The notes under the pieces are model-generated. The model had not been told where the DNA came from and did no database searches. It was given only the letters and a program-made list of their open reading frames with translations. A DNA stretch of 6,966 nt from JAPLJQ01 sp037143735 (lineage in GTDB: Bacteria; Desulfobacterota; Syntrophia; Syntrophales; UBA2185), in the NCBI GenBank assembly GCA_037143735.1, contig JBAWYD010000116.1, positions 1 to 6,966 of the forward strand. Direction: 5' to 3'. Below, in pieces: positions 1 through 6,309 of the stretch (the first letter of the stretch is position 1; every line of letters starts with the position of its first letter). The position numbers and the translations under genes were made by a program.

Positions 1-11
1 AAACGAAGGAT

Positions 12-572
12 ATGGGCTACTTCGACGCGATGTGGCACGTCTTGAGGATCGAGGAAAAGATCTACCGGGATATCAACTCACGGGGGTTCGCCCCCCGGTA
101 CGCCACGATCAATGTGTTCATCCTGGGCGTTCTGTACGGCCTTTCTTTCCTCTATTTCCTCGGTTCCGAATCTCTTCAAGACATTGCCGATCCCTCAGGG
201 ATCATCTTCGTCAAGTTTATTGTGATCGCTGTTGGAGTATTGGTCGCTTTCCTCCTCCATCTGGGCGCGGCGTTTCTTTTCTGGTCATTCGGCCGCGGCG
301 TGGGAGGGGAGGCCAGATTTTTGTTCGTCTATTTCAACCTTGGCGTTGCCGTTGTTCCACTGTGGTTCGCTGTTCCGGGCCTGACCGCTCTCCACGCGGG
401 ATGGCGTGGTCCCATGGTCTATCTGTACGCCGCCATAACCGGACTGTACGCGTTTTCGTCGTTTTTTGTGGCAACAAAAAGTGTTTTTGGGCTTTCACAC
501 GGAAAAACATTATTAGCCATAGCGATGATGTTCATTTTTCTCGTCAGTTTTCTCTATCTGTGGCTTGGATGA
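12..572 (+). CDS. Yip1-like five-helix membrane protein
   Basis: A 186-residue, strongly hydrophobic protein with about five predicted membrane helices, at roughly residues 31-51, 65-93, 102-127, 134-156 and 165-185. The first 28 residues are polar and amphipathic and probably cytoplasmic (key stretch RIEEKIYRDINSRG). There is no signal peptide and no enzyme motif. The arrangement of a short polar N-terminus followed by five helices resembles bacterial Yip1-domain proteins, whose role is largely unknown; that family call is tentative. The start is uncertain. The AAGGA at 6-10 lies only one base from ATG 12, too close for a normal ribosome site. The frame is also open back to base 1, so the gene may begin outside the window or at ATG 27. 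A 150-bp gap separates it from the next gene, so it is probably not part of the acyl-CoA operon. Confidence 0.7.
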   Translation: MGYFDAMWHVLRIEEKIYRDINSRGFAPRYATINVFILGVLYGLSFLYFLGSESLQDIADPSGIIFVKFIVIAVGVLVAFLLHLGAAFLFWSFGRGVGGEARFLFVYFNLGVAVVPLWFAVPGLTALHAGWRGPMVYLYAAITGLYAFSSFFVATKSVFGLSHGKTLLAIAMMFIFLVSFLYLWLG

Positions 573-597
573 ACATCTATATTCTATGGTCTCTCTG

Positions 598-603
598 TAT
601 AAT
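598..603 (+). promoter_or_regulatory. candidate -10 box (TATAAT) upstream of the acyl-CoA operon
   Basis: A perfect TATAAT lies in the 150-bp gap between the membrane-protein gene and the CoA-transferase genes. The positions 16-18 bases upstream hold no good TTGACA match, so a sigma-70 promoter here would need an activator or another contact. A start near 610 would give a leader of about 110 bases before ATG 723, containing the hairpin at 632-656. A second candidate, TTGACA at 675-680 with CATAAT at 700-705, has a long 19-base spacer. It would start transcription inside the ribosome binding site, so it is less likely. Confidence 0.35.
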
Positions 604-631
604 AAGGAGGCGACTCGTACCGTTCATTAAG

Positions 632-656
632 AAGAAAGCATTCAGAAGGCTTTCTT
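632..656 (+). other. small hairpin in the operon leader / downstream of the membrane gene
   Basis: AAGAAAGC at 632-639 pairs perfectly with GCTTTCTT at 649-656 around a nine-base loop. No run of T follows (the next bases are GCCCC), so it is not a standard intrinsic terminator. It may be a weak processing or attenuation structure in the leader, or chance. Confidence 0.3.
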
Positions 657-710
657 GCCCCTCACTGAGGAATATTGACAGGGGGGGTGAAGAGGTAAGC
701 ATAATAATAT

Positions 711-717
711 AAGGAGG
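711..717 (+). promoter_or_regulatory. strong Shine-Dalgarno site of CoA-transferase subunit A
   Basis: AAGGAGG, a full match to the 16S rRNA anti-Shine-Dalgarno sequence, lies five bases before ATG 723. It fixes the start of subunit A and predicts high translation of the first gene of the cassette. Confidence 0.85.
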
Positions 718-722
718 TTACT

Positions 723-1778
723 ATGCCGAGAATTCGCGGAAAAGCTAAAAAAGCCGAGATATTGACACTTGAGGCGGCAGTGAAAAAATACATGCATGAC
801 GGGATCCAGTGTGCCTTCAGTGGATTTACAGGATTTAACAGAAATCCCGTGGCCTTTGCCTGGGAAACGGCGAGGCAGGGCATTAAAGACATCCATGTGA
901 TCGACCGGCATGGCAGTAACTGTACCTGGCTTCTCAATGCCGTTTGCGCGATCAAGATTTATGAAACGGACTGGATGGGCTGGGGTGAGATGGCCGGGAA
1001 GCTCGATATCAATCTCGAAAGAACTTATAAGGCAGGGAAGATGATCCTTGAGGATTATTCTCACGGCGCCATGGCCATGAGATTTCTTGCCGGCGCCATC
1101 GGGGCGCCCTTCATTCCCTATTATGCACCCCTCGGATCGGACCTCTACAATCCCGATTATGATGCCCTGGGGAGAGCAGGATTGAGGGACGGCAAGAATC
1201 CCAGAATCGCGAAGAAGAAGTTCATCCAGATTGAAGAACCTTTCTTTGGCGACGGAGAAGTTGTTCTCCTGCCCGCAGCAAGGCCGGAACTGGCCATTAT
1301 TCACGTGGCTCAGGTAGGCGACAAGGGAACGGCAAAGTGGCGGGGTGTCGGCACCATCGACAAGGAGATCGCCTTTGCTTGCGATAAGGTTGTCATCACC
1401 GCCGAAGAGGTTGTTCCTGAAGCGGAGATGAGGAAGAATCCTGAAGCCAATCAAATTCCCTTCTTTACCGTTGACGCCATTGTGGAGGCGCCCTGGGGAG
1501 CCTTCCCGAGCGGTGTGCCATTTTATTATGACTATGATGCGCCGTTTATGCGGGAGATGGACAAAGCCTCGAGAAACGAGGCGGATCTGAAAAAATGGCT
1601 CGATGAGTGGGTCTTTGGTCCGAAGAACTGGGAGGACTTCATCGTGAAGCTCGGAGCAAAGAAGCTTCTGGATCTCAAGGCGGACAGCGTTACCGGTTAC
1701 AGCACCCGGATTATGAGAGGGAAGAACCCGGCGCCAAGGATGAAGATGCCCTTGTCTGTGGCACGAAGCGGTTATTAA
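723..1778 (+). CDS. gctA: CoA-transferase subunit A, glutaconate CoA-transferase (GctA) type
   Basis: The alpha subunit of a class I (family I) CoA-transferase, which with the B subunit downstream moves CoA between two carboxylic acids, usually with acetyl-CoA or another acyl-CoA as donor, in the cytoplasm. The protein has 351 residues, against about 320 for Acidaminococcus fermentans GctA. Visible landmarks are the N-terminal phosphate/CoA-loop region SGFTGFNRNP (33-42), the segment SHGAMAMRFLAGAIGAPF (113-130) followed by PLGSDL (136-141), and VAQVGDKGTAKWRG (195-208) in the place of the family's HxQxxDxxG region. The N-terminus is lysine/arginine rich (MPRIRGKAKKAE). The start is fixed by AAGGAGG. 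The gap to the B subunit is 18 bases, so the two are co-transcribed and presumably form a heteromer. The family call is firm, but the acid substrate is not readable from sequence; the steroid-ring hydrolase IpdA is a relative to exclude. Confidence 0.88.
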   Translation: MPRIRGKAKKAEILTLEAAVKKYMHDGIQCAFSGFTGFNRNPVAFAWETARQGIKDIHVIDRHGSNCTWLLNAVCAIKIYETDWMGWGEMAGKLDINLERTYKAGKMILEDYSHGAMAMRFLAGAIGAPFIPYYAPLGSDLYNPDYDALGRAGLRDGKNPRIAKKKFIQIEEPFFGDGEVVLLPAARPELAIIHVAQVGDKGTAKWRGVGTIDKEIAFACDKVVITAEEVVPEAEMRKNPEANQIPFFTVDAIVEAPWGAFPSGVPFYYDYDAPFMREMDKASRNEADLKKWLDEWVFGPKNWEDFIVKLGAKKLLDLKADSVTGYSTRIMRGKNPAPRMKMPLSVARSGY

Positions 1779-1796
1779 GGAAAGGGGGGATGGAAA

Positions 1797-2696
1797 ATGG
1801 CTAAAACGATGGAAGAGATGATGGAATTAATCGACAGAGTGCCCGAAGAACCGGCCAAACCGGGTGAGTTTATTCTCCCGGAGCTCATGGCTATTGCCAT
1901 TGCTCACGAGGTCCTGAATGATGATATCGTCTTTGCCGGCACGGGACTTCCCATGGTGGGGATCATGGCGGCCAATATGCTGAATGCCCCGAATGCCACG
2001 CTGATCTATGAATCAGGGATCTGCGACGGCAAAACCATGCACGTACCCATGTCCGTGAGTGATCAGCGGGCGGCAAACATGAGCTCCACCTTGGGCGGCC
2101 TGGTGGATACATTCGGATATTATTTGCAGCAGGGCTTTGTGACCCTCGGTTTCCTCGGTGGTGCCGCAATCGATAAATACGGTGGTGTCAATGTGACATC
2201 CATCGGAGATTATTACAGCCCGACTCATCGTTTCACCGGTTCCGGAGGCAATTCGGATATCGGGACGATGGCAAAGAGGACGGCTTTCATTATCCTCCAG
2301 GAAAAAAGGAGGTTTCTGGAAAGGAATGAATATACAACGACCCCCGGCTGGTGGTGCTGGGATTTCAAGACGAAAGAATGGAAGCCGAAAAAAGAGGTAT
2401 GGAAAGGGACGCCCTTTGCCGATTGCGGTCCCTGCGCCGTGGTGACCAATATGGCCGTTTACCGGTTCGATGAAAATGGGATCATGTACCTTGAGACGTA
2501 TCATCCCGGTGTTACCGTGGAGAAGGTTCTGGAGAATTGCGGCTTTGATTTGAATGTGTCGATGGTCAAGGGAGAAACGCCCTGTCCGACATACAGAGAA
2601 CTCTTCGTGGTGAGGGAGTTTGTTGATCCCGAACTGATCTTTCTGCCTGCTAAAACGGAATATCCGCCTGCCATCAAGGCCATCATCGAAGGGTGA
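1797..2696 (+). CDS. gctB: CoA-transferase subunit B, glutaconate CoA-transferase (GctB) type
   Basis: The beta subunit, 299 residues, against about 266 for A. fermentans GctB. The catalytic glutamate that forms the glutamyl-CoA thioester in GctB (Glu54 there) is matched by Glu72 in IYESG (70-74). This supports a true transferase over the IpdB-like hydrolases, which lack an equivalent residue. Other family segments are FAGTGLPMVG (46-55), FLGGAAIDKYGGVNVTSIGD (119-138) and FTGSGG (146-151). There is extra, tryptophan- and lysine-rich sequence at about 183-205 (PGWWCWDF ... EWKPKKEVWKG) compared with GctB. The start ATG 1797 has AAAGGGGGG at 1781-1789 seven bases ahead; ATG 1790 is out of frame. 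The stop TGA overlaps an ATG (TGATG, 2694-2698) that opens only a 35-codon frame. Confidence 0.9.
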   Translation: MAKTMEEMMELIDRVPEEPAKPGEFILPELMAIAIAHEVLNDDIVFAGTGLPMVGIMAANMLNAPNATLIYESGICDGKTMHVPMSVSDQRAANMSSTLGGLVDTFGYYLQQGFVTLGFLGGAAIDKYGGVNVTSIGDYYSPTHRFTGSGGNSDIGTMAKRTAFIILQEKRRFLERNEYTTTPGWWCWDFKTKEWKPKKEVWKGTPFADCGPCAVVTNMAVYRFDENGIMYLETYHPGVTVEKVLENCGFDLNVSMVKGETPCPTYRELFVVREFVDPELIFLPAKTEYPPAIKAIIEG

Positions 2697-2732
2697 TGCG
2701 GCAAGCGGGGTGGATAACGGGTCTAAGAACGC

Positions 2733-2774
2733 ATTCTGGAAGCCCCGCCTTGCAGGCGGGGCTTCCAGAATTTT
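2733..2774 (+). terminator. perfect 18-bp hairpin with short T-tract between subunit B and the dehydrogenase
   Basis: Bases 2733-2750 are the exact reverse complement of 2754-2771, around the three-base loop TGC; the core is AAGCCCCGCC pairing with GGCGGGGCTT. The right arm runs into TTTT (2771-2774). This has the shape of an intrinsic terminator, though the T-tract is short. It sits only nine bases before the ribosome binding site of the next gene. Within a same-strand gene cluster it may act as a partial terminator that lowers downstream expression, as an mRNA-stabilising end for the gctAB message, or be a copy of a dispersed palindromic repeat. The structure is certain; the role is not. 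Confidence 0.65.
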
Positions 2775-2779
2775 CAGAT

Positions 2780-2785
2780 AAGGAG
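2780..2785 (+). promoter_or_regulatory. Shine-Dalgarno site that points to an ACG start
   Basis: AAGGAG lies eight bases before ACG 2794, an ideal distance. The in-frame stop TAA at 2779-2781 overlaps its first bases, so the dehydrogenase frame cannot start earlier than 2782, and there is no ATG, GTG or TTG between there and GTG 2872. Confidence 0.7.
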
Positions 2786-2793
2786 AAGGGGAT

Positions 2794-3960
2794 ACGGACT
2801 TAGATCTCACGGAAGAACAAAGGATCATTCAGGAAACGGCGAGGAGTTTCGCAAAGGCGGAACTGGAACCCGTGGCGGCCAGGCTGGACCAGGTTGGCGA
2901 TCGCGAGACCTTCCTGAAAAATTTGAGAAAACTTGCCGGTCTCGGTTTAATGGGCATCAATGTGGATAGCCGGTACGGAGGCTCTGATGTCGGTGTGATC
3001 GCCTTCAGCCTTGCCATCACAGAAATTGCGAAAGCCTGTGCCTCCACGGCAGTCACCATGTCCGTCAACAACCTGGTCTGTGAGGTGATTCAGGCCATCG
3101 GTTCAGATGATCAGAGGATTTGTTATATACCGAAAATCTGTTCCGGTGAATATTATGCCGGCGGTTTTGGATTAACGGAGACCATGGCCGGTTCCGATGC
3201 GGCATCGCTTCAAACCACAGCAGTACAAGACGGCGACGAATGGATTCTCAATGGATCCAAGATGTTTATTTCGAGCGCTGAATATGCGGGCGTGTTTGTC
3301 GTCTGGGCGGTGACCGATAAAAGGGTGAAGAAGGGCAGTGGCATCAGCACCTTTCTGGTTGAAAACGGCGTCCCTGGGCTTACCGTCGGAAAGAATGAGC
3401 ACAAAATGGGGCAATGTTCCTCTGCAACCAATGAACTCATCTTTGAAGACTGCCGGATACCACAATCGGCTCTGATGGGAAAACTGAATGGAGGCTTCAG
3501 GATAGCTGCGGGAGAACTGGCCGGTGGGCGTATCGGGATCGGATCTCTGGCCCTCGGGGTCGGCCTTGCCGCCATGGATTATGCCACACGGTATGCGATA
3601 AACAGGAAACAATTCGAGCAGCCGATCACAGATTTTCAGGCCATCCAGTGGATGATCGCGGAATCCTATACTGAGCTGGAGGCGGCGAGGCTTCTCCTGA
3701 TGAATGCGGCATTTAAGAAGGAGCAGGGGAAATCCTTCGCTAAAGAAGCGTCCATGGCAAAGTATTATGCATCGGAATCGGCGGAGAGGGCCTGTTACAA
3801 TGCCGTGCAGATTCTGGGAGGGTATGGATACTCCAGTAAGTATCCTGTTGAACGGTATGCAAGAGATGTCCGGATTACATCCATCTATGAAGGAACCAAC
3901 CAGATCCAGCGGATGATTATCGCCAGGGATATCCTGAGCAGCCTGAAAGAATCGACGTAA
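2794..3960 (+). CDS. acyl-CoA dehydrogenase (short-chain/butyryl-CoA type), apparent ACG start
   Basis: An FAD enzyme that oxidises an acyl-CoA to the 2-enoyl-CoA and passes electrons to electron-transfer flavoprotein. With ACG 2794 as codon 1 it has 388 residues, a normal family length. The N-terminus reads DLDLTEEQRIIQETARSFA, the typical first helix. Further landmarks are FGLTETMAGSD (125-135; family usually LTEPxAGSD) for FAD/substrate binding, GGYGYSSKYPVERYARD near the C-terminus, and the catalytic base Glu366 in IYEGTNQ, the position used by short-chain and butyryl-CoA dehydrogenases. The first standard start codon is GTG 2872, which would remove 26 conserved residues and has no suitable ribosome site. 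The start is therefore either a real ACG codon or an ATG changed by one base through mutation or sequencing error. The thiolase follows after 41 bases. Exact substrate (butyryl, glutaryl, branched) is undecided, and no etfAB genes are in the window. Confidence 0.88.
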   Translation, partial: TDLDLTEEQRIIQETARSFAKAELEPVAARLDQVGDRETFLKNLRKLAGLGLMGINVDSRYGGSDVGVIAFSLAITEIAKACASTAVTMSVNNLVCEVIQAIGSDDQRICYIPKICSGEYYAGGFGLTETMAGSDAASLQTTAVQDGDEWILNGSKMFISSAEYAGVFVVWAVTDKRVKKGSGISTFLVENGVPGLTVGKNEHKMGQCSSATNELIFEDCRIPQSALMGKLNGGFRIAAGELAGGRIGIGSLALGVGLAAMDYATRYAINRKQFEQPITDFQAIQWMIAESYTELEAARLLLMNAAFKKEQGKSFAKEASMAKYYASESAERACYNAVQILGGYGYSSKYPVERYARDVRITSIYEGTNQIQRMIIARDILSSLKEST

Positions 3961-4001
3961 CCTGTTTATAAAGCTTTTCAAAAAGGAATTCGGGGGTAAG
4001 G

Positions 4002-5357
4002 ATGGAAAAGGTGCCGCAGAAACTTGACAAAACAAGGGCTGAGATGTATGCGGATGCGCCCATTGCCAAATACGGCGAAAGAAAACCGGATTTTTCAACC
4101 ATGGGCAGAAAAATCAGGAATCAGTACCGGAATTTCAGGGAAGTGGTTGTCGTGGAGGCGTGCAGAACCCCTTACGGCAGGTTCGGCGGCGCTCTGAAGG
4201 ATTTTACCGCCCCGGAACTCGGCGCCCTGGCCATTAAAGAAGCCATCAGGCGGACAAATGGGAAGATCAAACCATCGGAGGTGGATTATGTCTTCATGGG
4301 GCAGGTGGTGCCGGCGGGTTGCGGTCAGGTTCCCAGCCGTCAGGCAACAATTCTCGCAGGCCTTCCCGAAGCTGTTCCCTCCATCACGATCAACAAGGTC
4401 TGTTCTTCGGGCATTAAACCCATCGACCTGGCGGTTCAGATGATTCAGCTCGGAAGGGCGGAAATCTGTATCGCCGGCGGACAGGAAAGCATGAGCAACG
4501 GACCTTATGCCCTGCCCGAGATGAGATGGGGCGCAAGGATGGGTCTTCCCGGCCGCTCCGTGGTCGATCTTACCGTTTATGACGGACTGTGGGATGCGTT
4601 CTATAACCGGCATATGGCGGTGCACGGCTCCGAAGTGGGAGACGAGTTCGGATTTACCAGACAGGATCAGGATGAATGGGCCTTACGGTCTCAGATGGCG
4701 GCGGTAGAGGCCATGAAGAACGGGAAACTGGATGACGAGATATTTCCCGTCGAGATCAGGCAGGGGAAAAAGGTCGTTGTTTTCGACAAGGATGAAGGAC
4801 CGAGGCCGGAAACGACCATGGAAGGCCTGGCAAAACTGCCGCCCGTATTCAATCATAAAAGCCCGGTCACGGGAGGTCCCGGCAGTGTCACCGCAGGCAA
4901 CGCCCCCGGTGTCAATGACGGCGGAGATGTCTGTCTCGTCATGAGCAGGGAAAAAGCGGATGAACTGGGCGTAAAACCCCTTTTTACGATTCTGGATTAT
5001 GCGGAGGTTTCGCAGCCGCCGAAAGATATTGCCACGGTGCCGGGACTGGCGATAAAAAAAATCCTGGAACAGAACGACATGACCCTGGATCAGGTGGATC
5101 TCATCGAAATTAACGAGGCATTCGCCGCTGTTGTGCTCGTCAGCGCCCTCAGCGTTCTGGGTATGAGCAGGGAAGACATGTTTAAAAGGGTCAATGTGAA
5201 CGGAAGCGCCATTGCGTATGGCCACCCGATCGGGGCGACAGGCGCCAGAATCGTCATGACCCTCGCCTATGAACTGCGGCGGCGGGGGGGCGGAATCGGC
5301 ATCTGCGGCATCTGTTCGGGCCATGCCCAGGGTGACGCCATGCTGATCAGGGTATAA
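4002..5357 (+). CDS. thiolase (acetyl-CoA acetyltransferase family) with N-terminal extension
   Basis: Cleaves a 3-ketoacyl-CoA with CoA to give acetyl-CoA, or condenses two acyl-CoAs in reverse. All catalytic parts are present: nucleophile Cys134 in NKVCSSG, the NEAF motif at 371-374, His408 in GHPIGATGAR, and the second cysteine Cys438 in CSGHAQG (family usually CxGGGQG). The protein has 451 residues, against about 392 for the Zoogloea enzyme, whose nucleophile is Cys89. The difference comes from about 45 extra N-terminal residues, polar and rich in charge, and about 15 more between Cys134 and His408, probably around NHKSPVTGGPGS (284-295). Start ATG 4002 has GGGGG at 3992-3996. The only other in-frame ATG before the core, at 4101, has no ribosome site, so the extension is likely real. 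It lies 46 bases upstream of the next gene, in the same operon. Confidence 0.92.
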   Translation: MEKVPQKLDKTRAEMYADAPIAKYGERKPDFSTMGRKIRNQYRNFREVVVVEACRTPYGRFGGALKDFTAPELGALAIKEAIRRTNGKIKPSEVDYVFMGQVVPAGCGQVPSRQATILAGLPEAVPSITINKVCSSGIKPIDLAVQMIQLGRAEICIAGGQESMSNGPYALPEMRWGARMGLPGRSVVDLTVYDGLWDAFYNRHMAVHGSEVGDEFGFTRQDQDEWALRSQMAAVEAMKNGKLDDEIFPVEIRQGKKVVVFDKDEGPRPETTMEGLAKLPPVFNHKSPVTGGPGSVTAGNAPGVNDGGDVCLVMSREKADELGVKPLFTILDYAEVSQPPKDIATVPGLAIKKILEQNDMTLDQVDLIEINEAFAAVVLVSALSVLGMSREDMFKRVNVNGSAIAYGHPIGATGARIVMTLAYELRRRGGGIGICGICSGHAQGDAMLIRV

Positions 5358-5406
5358 AAATCGTACACATAAGACATCAAAATAGCGGTGAAGGGAGACA
5401 GGTGTG

Positions 5407-6264
5407 ATGGAAATCAAAGTGTTTGGTGTCGTCGGAGCCGGCCAGATGGGTAACGGGATAGCTCAGGTGGCCGCAAGTCCCGGCGGGCTTCATGTCATCA
5501 TGAACGACATAGCGGATAAATTTGTTGATAATGGTTATGACACGATATCGAAGAACCTTGACCGGCTCATAGCAAAGGAAAAACTGACGGCAGGGGAAAA
5601 ACAGGAAATTTTGAGCAGGATTATAAAAAGCACCAGCCTGGATGATATGAAAGGTGCAGACTTCGTCGTGGAAGCGGCCACGGAAAGAGAGGATCTTAAG
5701 CTCGAAGTATTCAGAAAACTGGATAAAATATGCAGGCCCGAGGTCATTCTTGCGACCAACACCTCTTCCATACCGATTACGAGGATAGCGGGGGTGACAG
5801 GGCGTCCGGCACAGGTGATCGGCATGCATTTCATGAATCCCGTTCCCGTCATGAGGTTGATTGAGATTATCCGGGGGTTGGCAACATCTCAGGAAACCTA
5901 TGACGTGACGGAGGAGCTTTCCGGGAAGTTCGGGAAAGTTCCGGTGGAATGCAACGACTTCCCGGGCTTTGTGGCAAACAGGATCATCATGCCCATGATC
6001 AATGAGGCCATTTATGCCCTTATGGAAGGGGTGGGAACGCCTAAGGCCATTGATGACATTATGGTGCTGGGCATGAATCATCCCATGGGGCCTCTGGCAC
6101 TGGCCGACCTGATCGGTCTGGATACCTGCTGGGCCATCATGGATGTCCTTCACAGGGGATTTGGAGATTCGAAATACCGCCCCTGCCCCCTCCTGAAAAA
6201 ATATGTCGATGCGGGGTATATGGGGAGGAAAACGGGAAAGGGATTCTACGATTACGGCAAGTGA
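5407..6264 (+). CDS. hbd: 3-hydroxyacyl-CoA (3-hydroxybutyryl-CoA) dehydrogenase
   Basis: Oxidises (S)-3-hydroxyacyl-CoA to the 3-keto form with a nicotinamide cofactor. It has 285 residues, close to the 282 of clostridial Hbd, which it resembles along its whole length. The N-terminal Rossmann fold shows GAGQMG (10-15) and an acidic end of the second strand (Asp34), which favours NAD over NADP. The catalytic pair is His141 (GMHFMNPVPVM) and Glu153 (LIEIIRG), with Ser120 in TNTSS and Asn191 in FVANRI. The C-terminal dimer domain carries NHPMGPLALADLIGLD and ends in GRKTGKGFYDYGK. The loop after the first helix (AASPGGLHV) is slightly longer than usual. AGGGAG at 5392-5397 serves either ATG 5407 or the adjacent GTG 5404; I chose ATG. 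The call is secure; chain-length preference for C4 is inferred from similarity. Confidence 0.94.
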   Translation: MEIKVFGVVGAGQMGNGIAQVAASPGGLHVIMNDIADKFVDNGYDTISKNLDRLIAKEKLTAGEKQEILSRIIKSTSLDDMKGADFVVEAATEREDLKLEVFRKLDKICRPEVILATNTSSIPITRIAGVTGRPAQVIGMHFMNPVPVMRLIEIIRGLATSQETYDVTEELSGKFGKVPVECNDFPGFVANRIIMPMINEAIYALMEGVGTPKAIDDIMVLGMNHPMGPLALADLIGLDTCWAIMDVLHRGFGDSKYRPCPLLKKYVDAGYMGRKTGKGFYDYGK

Positions 6265-6309
6265 TGCTTGCTCAAGCCTTTAATGAAAGTGGAAAAGGGG
6301 GTAGATCGG

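Noticed and set aside
675..705. TTGACA / CATAAT as the main promoter of the operon
   Set aside because: The spacer is 19 bases, and the predicted start near 712 would fall inside the AAGGAGG ribosome site, so it is kept only as a secondary candidate.
32..712. A 226-codon forward frame overlapping the membrane-protein gene
   Set aside because: Highly Arg/Pro rich and unlike a real protein, while the overlapping frame gives a clean five-helix membrane protein.
642..1454. A 270-codon reverse-strand open frame over subunit A
   Set aside because: It lies antisense to a well-supported CoA-transferase gene and its protein resembles no family I know. It is a by-product of forward-strand codon use.
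2013..2828. A 271-codon reverse-strand open frame over subunit B and the hairpin
   Set aside because: Antisense to the conserved subunit B; no recognisable domain, and it crosses the hairpin.
2872..2874. GTG as start of the acyl-CoA dehydrogenase
   Set aside because: It would drop 26 conserved N-terminal residues that are in frame, and it lacks a ribosome site, whereas ACG 2794 is preceded by AAGGAG at the right distance.
3172..4098. A 308-codon reverse-strand open frame over the dehydrogenase
   Set aside because: Antisense shadow of a gene with all expected catalytic motifs; composition is not protein-like.
4683..6153. Two overlapping reverse-strand open frames (4683-5417 and 5377-6153)
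   Set aside because: Antisense to the thiolase and hbd; rich in His, Arg and Pro with no domain, as expected of shadow frames.
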